Positions 1 through 7,753 of a stretch of DNA of 9,995 bases are shown here, piece after piece. Location: NCBI GenBank assembly GCA_023430365.1, contig JAEZAS010000229.1, forward strand, positions 1 through 9,995. Direction: 5' to 3'. The first letter of the stretch is position 1; every line of letters starts with the position of its first letter. A program made the translations under genes and the position numbers. Source of the DNA: Planctomycetota bacterium. GTDB lineage: Bacteria; Planctomycetota; Planctomycetia; Pirellulales; Pirellulaceae. The notes under the pieces were generated by a model. It did no database searches. It was not told where the DNA came from and worked only from the letters and a program-made list of their open reading frames with translations.

Positions 1-1
1 G

Positions 2-2254
2 TCGAACTATCGGCTAGACTCGCGCGCGGCGATGCTCGCCGGGGGAGATTTCGGCGTATCGGTCGTTCCCGGCAAGCCGGATGAAAGTTTGCTGATCAAA
101 GCGGTCCGGCAGGAGGAAGGGGCCGACGTCTCGATGCCCCCCAAGGGCAAACTGACCGATCGTCAGATTGCCGATCTCGAAAAGTGGGTTCGCGACGGCG
201 CCGCCTGGCCGGCCGAGCAGGTGGCTCAGTCGAAGTATCGCGATCCCAAGCACTGGTCGTTTCAAGCGGTCAGCGATCCACCGGTTCCAGCCGTTACCAA
301 TGCGGCCGCCGCCGAAACGGCGCTCGACCGTTTCATTGTCGCCCGACTCGAGGCCGAAGGCCTTGCCCCTGCGCCGAAGGCTGACAAGCGCACGCTCATT
401 CGCCGGGCCACGTTCGATCTGACCGGCCTGCCGCCGACGCCCGAAGAGATCGAGGCGTTTCTCGCCGATGACCGGCCCGACGCTTTTGGCCGCGTCGTCG
501 AGCGACTCCTCGATTCACCCGCCTACGGCGAACGCTGGGGCCGGCATTGGCTCGACGTGGTGCGTTACGCCGACTCGAACGGCCTGGACGAAAACGTCGC
601 CCACGGCAACGCCTGGCGCTACCGCGACTACATCGTCGAAGCCTTCAACAAAGACAAGCCGTTCGACCAGTTCGTCCGCGAGCAGATCGCCGGCGACCTG
701 CTCCCCGCCGCCGACAACGACCAGCGGGCCGAACAGCTTATTGCCACCGGCTTCCTCGCCATCGGTCCAAAGGTGCTCGCCGAGCCCGATGCGACGAAGA
801 TGGAGATGGATATCGTCGATGAGCAGATTGACACGCTCGGTAAAGCCCTCATGGGCCTGACGCTCGGCTGTGCTCGTTGCCACGATCACAAGTTCGACCC
901 GATCGCCACCTACGACTACTACGCCCTGGCTGGCGTCTTCAAGAGCACGCGCACGATGGAGACCTTCAAAAAGGTCGCCAAGTGGCACGAGAACGTCCTG
1001 CCCGATCCGGCAGCCGAAGCCCGCCTGCAGGATCATCAAAAGCTCGTCGCGACCAAGAAGGAAAAGCTGCAAAAGTTCATCGACGCGGCCACCGCTGCCC
1101 TGAAGGAAGCCAAACCAGACCAACCGCTCCCCGCCAAGCCCGAAACCGCTTACCCAGCCGAAACGCAGGCTGAGCTGAAGAAACTGCGTGACGAGCTGGC
1201 CACGCTCGAAAAGTCGGCCCCCGAGCTTCCCTCGGCGATGGGAGCGACGGAGCATGAGGTCGTCGAAGTGCCGGTCCATATTCGCGGCAGCCATTTGAAA
1301 CTGGGCGAACTCGCGCCGCGGCAGGTGCCCGTCGTGTTCACTTCGGTCGAGCCGCCAAAGTTTCCCACTAGCCAAAGCGGCCGGCTGGAATTGGCCAACT
1401 GGCTGACGCGTCCCGAGCATCCGCTGACCTACCGCGTGATGGTCAATCGCGTCTGGCGATGGCATTTCGGCAAGGGACTGGTTCGCACGCCGGACAATTT
1501 CGGCATGCTCGGCGAGCTGCCGACCCATCCGGAGCTGCTCGACTGGCTCACGCATCGCTTCCTCGAAGGGGGCGCGTCGCTGAAGAACCTGCACCGCCTG
1601 ATCATGCTCTCGAGCACCTACCAGCAAAACAGCCAGCCGACCGAAGCTACGGCGACCGCCGACCCGGAAAATCGCCTCTGGGGCCGGTTCGAAGTCCGCC
1701 GGCTCGAAGCCGAAGCGGTTCGCGACGCTCTGTTGGCCGTCGGCGGCAAGCTGGATCGCACGATGGGTGGCTCGCTGCTGACAGTGAAGAACCGGGCCTA
1801 TTTCTTCGATCACACGTCGAAGGATCTGACCACGTACGACACGAATCGGCGTTCGATCTACCTGCCGATCGTTCGCAACAACATCTACGACGTCTTCCAG
1901 TTGCTCGACTATCCCGACGCCGCCGTCACCACCGGCGACCGGGCCACGACCACCGTGGCGCCGCAGGCCCTGCTGATGCTCAACAGCGACCTCATCGGCC
2001 GCGCAAGCACTCAGCTGGCCCAGCGCGTGCTCGGCGAGCGGTCGGACGACGCCCAGCGCATCGACCGGCTATACGTGCTCGCCTACGGCCGCCTAGCGAG
2101 CGACGAAGAAACGGCTGCCGCCCAGCGGTTCTTAAAGTCAGCGACCGATCTGCTCAGCGTCACCGAGCCGGACGCGGAAAAACGTTCGCGTCTCGCCTGG
2201 GAAGCCTACTGCCAGACGTTGCTTGCCGCCAACGAGTTCATCTACACGAGGTAA
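2..2254 (+). CDS. DUF1549/DUF1553 planctomycete cytochrome-type protein, 5' partial
   Basis: The reading frame is open from base 2, so the true start lies outside the window; the ATG at 32 is internal. The first visible residues (YRLDSRAAMLAGG, then VVPGKPDESLL and MPPKGKLTD) match the C-terminal half of the planctomycete cytochrome c domain (PSCyt1). Its CxxCH would be upstream, and the Met near visible residue 45 is the likely axial ligand. DUF1549 spans about residues 108-315, with the signature RWGRHWLDVVRYADSNG and a CARCH motif (nt 869-883) followed by DHKFDPI. A charged, Lys/Glu/Ala-rich, probably coiled-coil linker covers about 340-410. DUF1553 follows from about 453 to the end (RLELANWLT, MVNRVWRWHFGKGLV, LSSTYQQNS). 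The family is probably exported and its biochemical role is unknown; redox or polymer breakdown has been suggested from co-occurrence. The stop is two bases before the DUF1501 start, so the two genes are almost certainly co-translated. Confidence 0.95.
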   Translation, partial: SNYRLDSRAAMLAGGDFGVSVVPGKPDESLLIKAVRQEEGADVSMPPKGKLTDRQIADLEKWVRDGAAWPAEQVAQSKYRDPKHWSFQAVSDPPVPAVTNAAAAETALDRFIVARLEAEGLAPAPKADKRTLIRRATFDLTGLPPTPEEIEAFLADDRPDAFGRVVERLLDSPAYGERWGRHWLDVVRYADSNGLDENVAHGNAWRYRDYIVEAFNKDKPFDQFVREQIAGDLLPAADNDQRAEQLIATGFLAIGPKVLAEPDATKMEMDIVDEQIDTLGKALMGLTLGCARCHDHKFDPIATYDYYALAGVFKSTRTMETFKKVAKWHENVLPDPAAEARLQDHQKLVATKKEKLQKFIDAATAALKEAKPDQPLPAKPETAYPAETQAELKKLRDELATLEKSAPELPSAMGATEHEVVEVPVHIRGSHLKLGELAPRQVPVVFTSVEPPKFPTSQSGRLELANWLTRPEHPLTYRVMVNRVWRWHFGKGLVRTPDNFGMLGELPTHPELLDWLTHRFLEGGASLKNLHRLIMLSSTYQQNSQPTEATATADPENRLWGRFEVRRLEAEAVRDALLAVGGKLDRTMGGSLLTVKNRAYFFDHTSKDLTTYDTNRRSIYLPIVRNNIYDVFQLLDYPDAAVTTGDRATTTVAPQALLMLNSDLIGRASTQLAQRVLGERSDDAQRIDRLYVLAYGRLASDEETAAAQRFLKSATDLLSVTEPDAEKRSRLAWEAYCQTLLAANEFIYTR

Positions 2255-2256
2255 CG

Positions 2257-3663
2257 ATGCATCACCCACTCGTTTCGCGCCGCCAACTGCTCTCGCAGGC
2301 CGCCGTCGGTTTCGGTTCCCTCGCGCTCGCTTCCTTGATGGCCGAAAACGGCGCCGCAGCCGAGCAGAATCCGCTCGCCGCTCGCGCCGGCCATTTCCCG
2401 GCGAAGGCCAAGCGAATCATCTTTCTGTTCATGAAAGGTGGCCCGTCGCACGTCGACACGTTTGACCCCAAACCAATGCTCGACCGCGACGACGGCAAGC
2501 CATGCCCCATCGAAAAGCCCCGCGTGCAATTCGCCGCGACCGGCAACCTGCTGAAGTCTCCCTGGAAGTTCAAGCAACACGGCGAAAGCGGCCTGCCGGT
2601 CAGCGAGCTGTTTCCGAACGTGGCCGAGTGCGTCGACGACCTCTGCATGCTGCACTCGGTCCACGGCACCAACCCAGCCCACGGCGGAGCGCTGCTGAAG
2701 CTGCACACCGGCAGCGACAACTTCGTGCGCCCCAGCATCGGCAGCTGGGTCAGCTACGGCCTGGGAACCGAGAACGCCGACCTGCCGGCGTTCGTCACGA
2801 TCTGCCCGACGCTCGCCCACGGCGGCATCAACAACTGGGGCGCGGCGTTTTTGCCCGCCGTCTATCAGGGCACACCGCTCGGCAATGCCAGCGTTCCCTC
2901 CGAACAGGCCCGCGTTCGCTACATCGCCAACAGCCAACTGCCGCGCGACCTGCAGCGGTTGCAACTCGATCTTCTCTCGAAGGCCAATCGAGAGCACATG
3001 GCCGAAAGCGGCCCCGAGGCGTCGCTCGAGGCGCGGATCAACTCCTTCGAACTCGCCTTCCGCATGCAGCAGGCGATGCCGCAGGTCGAAGACCTCTCGC
3101 AAGAGACCGAAGCGACCAAGCGGCTCTACGGGATGGACGATCCGACCACCGCCAACTTCGGCCGGATGTGCCTGCTCGCGCGCCGGTTCTCGGAGCAGGG
3201 GGTGCGATTCATCCAGGTCACCCACAGCGACAGCAAGGTGCAGTGGGACCAGCACTCCGACCTGAAGAATGGCCACGAAAAGAACGCCCGCGAGGTCGAC
3301 AAGCCGATCGCCGGCCTTTTGAAAGACCTCAAGGCTCGCGGCCTGCTCAAGGACACGCTGGTTTGGTGGGGGGGCGAATTCGGCCGGACGCCGGTCGCCG
3401 AAGGCAAGAACGGCCGCGACCACAACCCGGAGGGTTTTACGATGTGGCTCGCGGGAGGCGGTGTGAAAGGTGGCATGCGCTACGGCGAGACCGACGACTA
3501 CGGCTACTACGCCGCGGTCAACAAGGTGCATATCCACGACCTGCACGCCACGATCCTGCACCTGCTTGGCCTCGACCACGAGCGGCTGACCTATCGCTAC
3601 GCCGGCCGCGATTTCCGCCTGACCGACGTCGAAGGACACGTCGTCAAGCAGATCATGGCGTAA
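2257..3663 (+). CDS. DUF1501 family protein, Tat-exported
   Basis: This 468-residue protein starts at ATG 2257, two bases after the upstream stop, with GAGG at 2248-2251 five bases before it. The reading frame is open further upstream, but that part only shadows the DUF1553 gene. The N-terminus has a twin-arginine signal (SRRQLL at residues 7-12, hydrophobic AVGFGSLALASLM, then small residues to about 36), so the protein is expected to be exported folded. The DUF1501 domain fills about residues 50-466 and has a sulfatase/alkaline-phosphatase-like fold. Visible landmarks are FMKGGPSHVDTFDPKP (58-73), HSVHGTNPAHGG (133-144), FIQVTHSD (318-325), WWGGEFGRTP (370-379), NGRDHNP (385-391) and DLHATILHLLGLDHE (428-442). 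The Asp/His-rich motifs suggest a metal site, though no reaction is established. Pairing with a DUF1549/DUF1553 partner is the standard planctomycete arrangement and implies a shared function. The length is usual for the family. Confidence 0.95.
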   Translation: MHHPLVSRRQLLSQAAVGFGSLALASLMAENGAAAEQNPLAARAGHFPAKAKRIIFLFMKGGPSHVDTFDPKPMLDRDDGKPCPIEKPRVQFAATGNLLKSPWKFKQHGESGLPVSELFPNVAECVDDLCMLHSVHGTNPAHGGALLKLHTGSDNFVRPSIGSWVSYGLGTENADLPAFVTICPTLAHGGINNWGAAFLPAVYQGTPLGNASVPSEQARVRYIANSQLPRDLQRLQLDLLSKANREHMAESGPEASLEARINSFELAFRMQQAMPQVEDLSQETEATKRLYGMDDPTTANFGRMCLLARRFSEQGVRFIQVTHSDSKVQWDQHSDLKNGHEKNAREVDKPIAGLLKDLKARGLLKDTLVWWGGEFGRTPVAEGKNGRDHNPEGFTMWLAGGGVKGGMRYGETDDYGYYAAVNKVHIHDLHATILHLLGLDHERLTYRYAGRDFRLTDVEGHVVKQIMA

Positions 3664-3675
3664 ATGGCAGCACTC

Positions 3676-4128
3676 TCAGCGCCCGAGCAATTCGAGCGTC
3701 TTGGGATCTGCCTCGCCGCCGTAGTACTGGTCCAGCACCTGCTGAAACACCGAGCCAGTTGGCGCCACCGCAGCGAACAGCGTGGCGCACGAGCGCACTT
3801 TCAGGTCGTCGGGGCTCCCGAGGATGTCGTGCGCCGTTCGCCCTTCAACTTCCAGTAGGGCCTGCGAAATCTCCGTCAGCCGAGCCCCTAAGACCGGATG
3901 ATCGAGATAGGCCTGCGCCTCTTCCGCGCCACTGAGGCCGTAGAACCGCGCGTTGTGGCTGTACCCCAGCCCCGCCAATTGCGGAAACACAAACCAGATC
4001 CAGTGCGATCGCTTGCGCCCCTGGCGAATCTCATGGAGCGCCCGCGAATAGTCGCGCTCCTGCGCCTCAACGAAGCGTCCTAGGTTCCAAGGATCGCTGC
4101 CGCGGTTCACATCGTCCGCAGTTGGCAT
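3676..4128 (-). CDS. DUF1810 domain-containing protein
   Basis: I chose the ATG at 4128 (150 residues) because GGAG lies six bases upstream; a TTG at 4146 would add six residues without a better ribosome site. The protein matches DUF1810 over nearly its whole length: PWNLGRFVEAQERDYSRAL near the N-terminus, then GRKRSHWIWFVFPQLAGLG, EEAQAYLDHPVLGARL and a C-terminal DDLKVRSCATLFAAV. There is no signal peptide or membrane segment, so it should be cytoplasmic. The family is widespread in bacteria and its molecular function is unknown. The gene lies 30 bases downstream of the glycerol-1-phosphate-dehydrogenase-like gene on the same strand, so it is probably the second gene of that operon. Its stop is only 12 bases from the stop of the convergent DUF1501 gene, leaving no room for a separate terminator. 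Confidence 0.9.
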   Translation of the reverse strand: MPTADDVNRGSDPWNLGRFVEAQERDYSRALHEIRQGRKRSHWIWFVFPQLAGLGYSHNARFYGLSGAEEAQAYLDHPVLGARLTEISQALLEVEGRTAHDILGSPDDLKVRSCATLFAAVAPTGSVFQQVLDQYYGGEADPKTLELLGR

Positions 4129-4158
4129 CGACGACTCCAGGTTCAACGAACTGCGTCT

Positions 4159-5214
4159 TCACCCATTCCCAAAGCAGCGGCGCAAGCACGGGTCGTCGCT
4201 CAGCAAGCTCTCGACCTCGGCTGACACGTCCCGCGTCGACAAAACGGTATAAAAATCGGCTTTCAGCGAAGGAGCCAGGCGAACGGCCTCCAGCCACTCG
4301 AATCGCTCGAACGGGTCGCTCTCGATCTGTTTCCAGAAGCCGGTCGCCTCGAACAGCCCCGCGATCCGCTCCGAGTTGGCTCCCTGCAGCCGGCTGACCA
4401 GGTAGGCGGCCACGCCCACCTGCAACCCATGCAGTCTCGGCCGCTGCGAAAGCTGGTCGAGCGCGTGCGAGATCAAATGCTCGCTGCCGCTCGCGGGCCG
4501 TGACGAACCGCAGATTTCCATCGCGATGCCGTTGAGCATCAGCGACGTCGCCAGCAGCCGGAATCCTTCCAAGTCGAACTGCGGATGACTGAGAAACGAG
4601 TGAATCGAGCCGTCGGAAAGCAGCGCCGCAAAATCATCCACGGCCAGCCCCGTCCGATGAAACGCCAGCTTCCAGTCGTGAACCGCGGTGAACTTGGCGA
4701 CCAGGTCGCCGACGCCCGAAAGCGTCAGCGCCCGCGGAGCGGCGGAGCACACGCCAGTGTCGACCACCACGCCGAAGGGCAGGGCGGAGGCCACCGACCG
4801 CCGCTTGCCATCGACGGTCAGACTCGATTGCGGACTGCAAAAGCCGTCGTTCGAGAGCGACGTCGGCACGGCGTAGTAGGGCAAGCGGGCCAGAAACGCG
4901 ACGTACTTGGCCACATCGAGCGCCTTCCCGCCTCCCGCGCCCACCACGGCCGTTGCCGCGGAGGGCAGTTGGGCGAACAGTTGCACCGCCGAGGTCAATT
5001 CCGTCGTCGGCGCCTCGTTCCAGCCGACCACTTCGATCTGCCGCTCGCGCAAGGCTCGGCTCAGCCGGTCGTGAAGCGGGCGGTGCAGCCCCTCGCTGAT
5101 CAGCACCACAACCCGCCGATGCCCCGCGCGCTCCAAGTAGATCCCGAGCCGATCGAGCGCGTGTTCCTTCACGCGCACGAGCGTCGGGATCGAAATCTGC
5201 GTGGGGCGATGCAT
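4159..5214 (-). CDS. sn-glycerol-1-phosphate dehydrogenase-like (Fe-ADH superfamily, EgsA/AraM type)
   Basis: The start is ATG 5214, giving 351 residues; AGGAG lies six bases upstream, and the open frame continues to 5463 without homology. The protein belongs to the dehydroquinate synthase/iron-containing alcohol dehydrogenase superfamily, closest in motifs to glycerol-1-phosphate dehydrogenase. The nucleotide-binding loop is VGAGGGKALDVAKY (91-104). PTSLSNDGFCSPQSSLTVDG (117-136) and the following SVASALPFGVVVDTGV are typical of this group. Likely metal ligands are D170 (SGVGDLVAKF), H246 (GSEHLISHALD; H250 is close) and H262 (LHGLQVG), so the enzyme looks intact. Known members reduce dihydroxyacetone phosphate to sn-glycerol-1-phosphate with NAD(P)H, in archaeal lipid synthesis and in Bacillus AraM. 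Substrate here is inferred and other polyol or cyclitol phosphates are possible. A divergent methyltransferase starts 174 bases away, and DUF1810 follows on the same strand. Confidence 0.85.
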   Translation of the reverse strand: MHRPTQISIPTLVRVKEHALDRLGIYLERAGHRRVVVLISEGLHRPLHDRLSRALRERQIEVVGWNEAPTTELTSAVQLFAQLPSAATAVVGAGGGKALDVAKYVAFLARLPYYAVPTSLSNDGFCSPQSSLTVDGKRRSVASALPFGVVVDTGVCSAAPRALTLSGVGDLVAKFTAVHDWKLAFHRTGLAVDDFAALLSDGSIHSFLSHPQFDLEGFRLLATSLMLNGIAMEICGSSRPASGSEHLISHALDQLSQRPRLHGLQVGVAAYLVSRLQGANSERIAGLFEATGFWKQIESDPFERFEWLEAVRLAPSLKADFYTVLSTRDVSAEVESLLSDDPCLRRCFGNG

Positions 5215-5388
5215 CTCCTGCTCCTGCCTATCGGCGCCGATTTTCGGCCTCGGCCGCGCCCAGCGAACCTTACGATGGCTACACTCTCTTAACCTTCGTT
5301 GCCGCATAGGCCGAACGAGGCGACGGAAGCTCCCCTCCGCCTGCCAGTCCGCGATTCTACCCGTTACTCCGAACGACAGGACTCTTCC
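5215..5388. other. Divergent intergenic region, dehydrogenase/methyltransferase
   Basis: This 174-base region must hold the promoters of both divergent genes. I see a -10-like TAGAAT on the minus strand (5359 to 5354) with no convincing -35, and a weaker TACACT on the plus strand (5280-5285), also without a -35. Neither is strong enough to list as a promoter. A 12-base palindrome sits near the dehydrogenase start and is listed separately. Confidence 0.5.
5230..5241. promoter_or_regulatory. Perfect 12-base palindrome, possible operator
   Basis: ATCGGCGCCGAT is a perfect 12-base palindrome lying 15 bases upstream of the dehydrogenase ATG, just before its ribosome site. With no loop it cannot form a stable RNA hairpin, so a DNA-binding dimer site is the likelier role. 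GC-rich palindromes of this size also occur by chance in such DNA. Confidence 0.25.
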
Positions 5389-6141
5389 GTGTCCGAATAC
5401 CGCTGGAATCTCGACGACTTCGCGGTCGGCTACGACGCCGCCGCCGAGCACATCCACCCGCACTACCTCGAGGTTCAGGACACGATTCTGGAGTTGCTTT
5501 CGCTCCCCGAAAACTCAACCGCTCTGATCGTCGATGCGGGCGGAGGCTCGGGCCGCCTGATGGAGCGAGTGCTGCAGCGCTGGCCCCAGGCGACCGGCGT
5601 CGTGGTCGACCAATCGGGGCCCTTTCTGGCGCTCGCCGAACGCCGGCTGAAGGCTTTCGGCCCACGCGCCAGCTGCCTGCAGGCTCGGCTGCAGGACGAC
5701 TGGCTTCAGCAGTTGCCAGGTCAGCCGACGGCAATCGTCAGCATGTCAGCCATTCACCACCTGACGCCCAGCGAGAAACACGAACTGCACGCTCGCATTG
5801 CCCAATCGCTGCAACCGGGGGGCGTGTTCTTGAACGGCGACGAAGTCCGTCCGGCGTCGGACGAGGAGTACCTGGCGTTGCTCCACCGTTGGTCCACCCA
5901 CATGCAAACCGGGCTGGCCCAGGGGCGGATCGAGCCCATCTTCCAGGCCGCTTACGACAAATGGGCCGATCGCAACATCGGCCGCTTCGGCCAGCCGAAA
6001 CAGAGCGGCGACGACTGCCTGCAGACGATCGACGAGTTGCTCGCCGATTTCCGCCAGGTCGGCTTCCAGCAGGCCGACGCTCCCTGGCAGCGCGAGCTCT
6101 GGGCCGTGCTGCGAGGCGTAAAGAGCCCCAGCGAGAGCTGA
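5389..6141 (+). CDS. Class I SAM-dependent methyltransferase
   Basis: I chose the GTG at 5389 (250 residues) because AGGA lies seven bases upstream and homology-like sequence begins at once (SEYRWNLDDFAVGYDAAAEHIHP). The frame is open to a TTG at 5299, but that extension is low-complexity and would use up the promoter region. The fold is a Rossmann methyltransferase: motif I VDAGGGSGR at 48-56 binds SAM, the acidic residue after strand 2 is D74 (VVVDQS), motif II/III is VSMSAIHHL at 117-125, and LQPGGVFLNGDEV at 141-153 is the post-motif region. Residues after 155 are mostly helical and may form the acceptor cap. The YDxxAxxIHP opening and the IHHL/LQPGG spacing resemble small-molecule methyltransferases of the Methyltransf_25 or _12 type. 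I cannot name the acceptor. It is divergent from the dehydrogenase gene, so shared regulation is possible but unproven. Confidence 0.9.
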   Translation: MSEYRWNLDDFAVGYDAAAEHIHPHYLEVQDTILELLSLPENSTALIVDAGGGSGRLMERVLQRWPQATGVVVDQSGPFLALAERRLKAFGPRASCLQARLQDDWLQQLPGQPTAIVSMSAIHHLTPSEKHELHARIAQSLQPGGVFLNGDEVRPASDEEYLALLHRWSTHMQTGLAQGRIEPIFQAAYDKWADRNIGRFGQPKQSGDDCLQTIDELLADFRQVGFQQADAPWQRELWAVLRGVKSPSES

Positions 6142-6165
6142 TCGCCTCGAAACAAGCCTTCCGTC

Positions 6166-6273
6166 GGCGAGCGAGAGACGTAAGTCTCCCGGTCCCACCG
6201 CGGGTCGTATCGCTATGCCCGACTGTAGCGACGCTGCAGGAGAACCGGGACGCTCACGCGTCCCGCTCGCCGG
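6166..6273. repeat. REP-like inverted-pair repeat, copy 1 (diverged)
   Basis: The left unit is 6166-6193 and the inverted right unit is 6244-6273, separated by 50 bases unrelated to the spacers of copies 2 and 3. The left unit has GGCGAGCG, then a GTAA-loop hairpin with one A-C mismatch (GAGAGAC/GTCTCCC). The right unit forms a perfect 7-bp hairpin, GGGACGC-TCAC-GCGTCCC, followed by GCTCGCC. The element starts 24 bases after the methyltransferase stop and may act as its 3' end structure. Confidence 0.85.
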
Positions 6274-6341
6274 AACGGGTGAGCATTCCTAACCTCTACC
6301 CGGCACAAGGTTTGCCATCGCGAAGAAGTTCCTCCACGCGG

Positions 6342-6370
6342 TTTCCGAGATGGGCTAAGACTGCTATCTT
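6342..6370 (+). promoter_or_regulatory. Candidate extended -10 promoter for glgC
   Basis: TGCTATCTT at 6362-6370 resembles an extended -10 (TGn plus TATCTT, four of six bases of TATAAT). A weak -35 candidate, TTTCCG, lies 17 bases upstream at 6342-6347. The predicted start near 6378 would give glgC a leader of about 54 bases. This is pattern matching only, but it lies in the expected place between repeat copy 1 and glgC. Confidence 0.4.
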
Positions 6371-6431
6371 GGTCCCTCTGGCGGGCTTGTCGTACTGCAT
6401 CGCATCGCTCATTGCTGAAGGTTTCTCTCCC

Positions 6432-7724
6432 ATGCGGAATGTTGTTTCTCTCGTGCTCGGTGGCGGACGTGGCACTCGGCTTTACCCGCTGACCAAGTAT
6501 CGCTCCAAACCAGCCGTGCCGCTGGGTGGAAAGTACCGCCTGATCGACATTCCGCTGTCGAACTGCATCAACAGCGGCATGAACCGGATGTACGTGCTGA
6601 CCCAGTTCATGTCGGTCAGCCTGCACCGCCATATCCGCCAGACCTACCGCTTCGACCATTTCAGCGGCGGCTTCGTCGAACTGCTGGCAGCCCAACAGAC
6701 GACCAACGACGAGCGGAAGGACTGGTACCAAGGCACCGCCGACGCCGTGCGCAAGAACCTGCGTTATTTGCAGCAACCGGGCATCGACTACGTCCTGATC
6801 CTGTCGGGCGACCAACTCTACCGAATGGATTACCGCGACATGCTGCGGAGCCACCAGGAGATGAAGGCCGACGTGACGATCGCCGGCATTCCGGTCGACC
6901 GCGAAGCGGCCAAGGCCTTCGGCATCATGCGGATCAGCGACGAAGGACGGGTGCAAGGCTTTCTCGAAAAGCCGCAGACGCACAAGGAAATGGACATCGT
7001 CAAGATGGACCCTGCCTGGATCGACGCCCGAGGCATCGAGAGCAAAGGACGCGACCTGGTTGCCAGCATGGGCATCTATCTGTTCAACCGCGACATGCTG
7101 GTCGAGGCGCTGGAAAAGACCGACTATCCCGACTTCGGCAAGGAGATTTTCCCCGCCGTCGTCCGCTCGAAGCGCGTGATGCTCCACATGTTCGACGGCT
7201 ATTGGGAGGACATCGGCACGATCAAGGCGTTCTACGACGCCAATCTCAGCCTGGCGTCGGCCAATCCGCCGTTCGAGATGATCTCGCCCGAGTCACCGAT
7301 CTATTCGCGGGCCCGTTTCCTGCCGCCGACGCGGATGGACGGGGCGACGGTCAATAGCAGCTTGATTTCCGATGGCTGCGTGATCGGCAAGGGAGCGGTG
7401 ATCGAGAACAGCGTGATCGGCGTTCGGTGCGTGATCGGCGAGGGAGCCACGATCAAGAACACGCTGATCATGGGCAACGATATCTTCGAACACGACAGCG
7501 AACGAGCCCGCCACGTCAGTGAAGGCCGGCCGCCGCTGGGCATCGGGGCCAATTGCTACTTCGATGGCGCGATCATCGACAAGAACGTTCGCATCGGCAA
7601 GAACGTGCGGATCGTGAACGAGAGCAAGGTCGAAAACCGCGGCGAAGATGAGCCCTGCATCATCCGCGACGGCGTGCCCGTAGTGGTCAAAGAAGGAGTA
7701 CTGCCGGACGGCTGGAAGCTGTAA
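6432..7724 (+). CDS. glgC: Glucose-1-phosphate adenylyltransferase (ADP-glucose pyrophosphorylase)
   Basis: The enzyme makes ADP-glucose and pyrophosphate from ATP and glucose-1-phosphate, the committed step of bacterial glycogen synthesis in the cytoplasm. ATG 6432 gives 430 residues, close to the 431 of E. coli GlgC, with GAAGG ten bases upstream; in-frame sequence further upstream is not conserved. The catalytic domain shows the nucleotide loop LGGGRGTRLYPLT (9-21), KPAVPLGGKYRLIDIPLSN (26-44), WYQGTADAVRKNL (98-110), the metal-binding aspartate in SGDQLYRMDY (D127), FLEKP with the glucose-1-phosphate lysine (K180), and YWEDIGT (257-263). Residues from about 300 form the left-handed beta-helix. 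The C-terminus (MGNDIFEHDSERAR, IGIGAN-type turns, IIDKNVRIGKNVRIVN, then VLPDGWKL) looks more like the plant/cyanobacterial type than the E. coli type, and it keeps lysines in the region that binds 3-phosphoglycerate there. Glycogen synthase and branching enzyme are not adjacent. Confidence 0.97.
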   Translation: MRNVVSLVLGGGRGTRLYPLTKYRSKPAVPLGGKYRLIDIPLSNCINSGMNRMYVLTQFMSVSLHRHIRQTYRFDHFSGGFVELLAAQQTTNDERKDWYQGTADAVRKNLRYLQQPGIDYVLILSGDQLYRMDYRDMLRSHQEMKADVTIAGIPVDREAAKAFGIMRISDEGRVQGFLEKPQTHKEMDIVKMDPAWIDARGIESKGRDLVASMGIYLFNRDMLVEALEKTDYPDFGKEIFPAVVRSKRVMLHMFDGYWEDIGTIKAFYDANLSLASANPPFEMISPESPIYSRARFLPPTRMDGATVNSSLISDGCVIGKGAVIENSVIGVRCVIGEGATIKNTLIMGNDIFEHDSERARHVSEGRPPLGIGANCYFDGAIIDKNVRIGKNVRIVNESKVENRGEDEPCIIRDGVPVVVKEGVLPDGWKL

Positions 7725-7753
7725 GGCGCTCCATTCCGTCAGACAATGTCCCA

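Noticed and set aside
515..1813. Long open frame on the minus strand opposite the DUF1549/DUF1553 gene
   Set aside because: It is a shadow frame in GC-rich DNA. The plus-strand frame carries clear family motifs throughout, and the minus-strand translation has none.
1459..2256. In-frame open extension upstream of the DUF1501 start
   Set aside because: It overlaps the DUF1553 domain in another frame and is Arg/Pro-rich shadow sequence. The ATG at 2257 has its own ribosome site and begins a Tat signal.
2242..3639. Long open frame on the minus strand opposite DUF1501
   Set aside because: Same reason: the codon pattern and motifs belong to the plus strand, and no domain is visible in the antisense product.
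3664..3675. Terminator between the convergent DUF1501 and DUF1810 genes
   Set aside because: Only 12 bases separate the two stops, and I found no stable hairpin with a T run there or just beyond.
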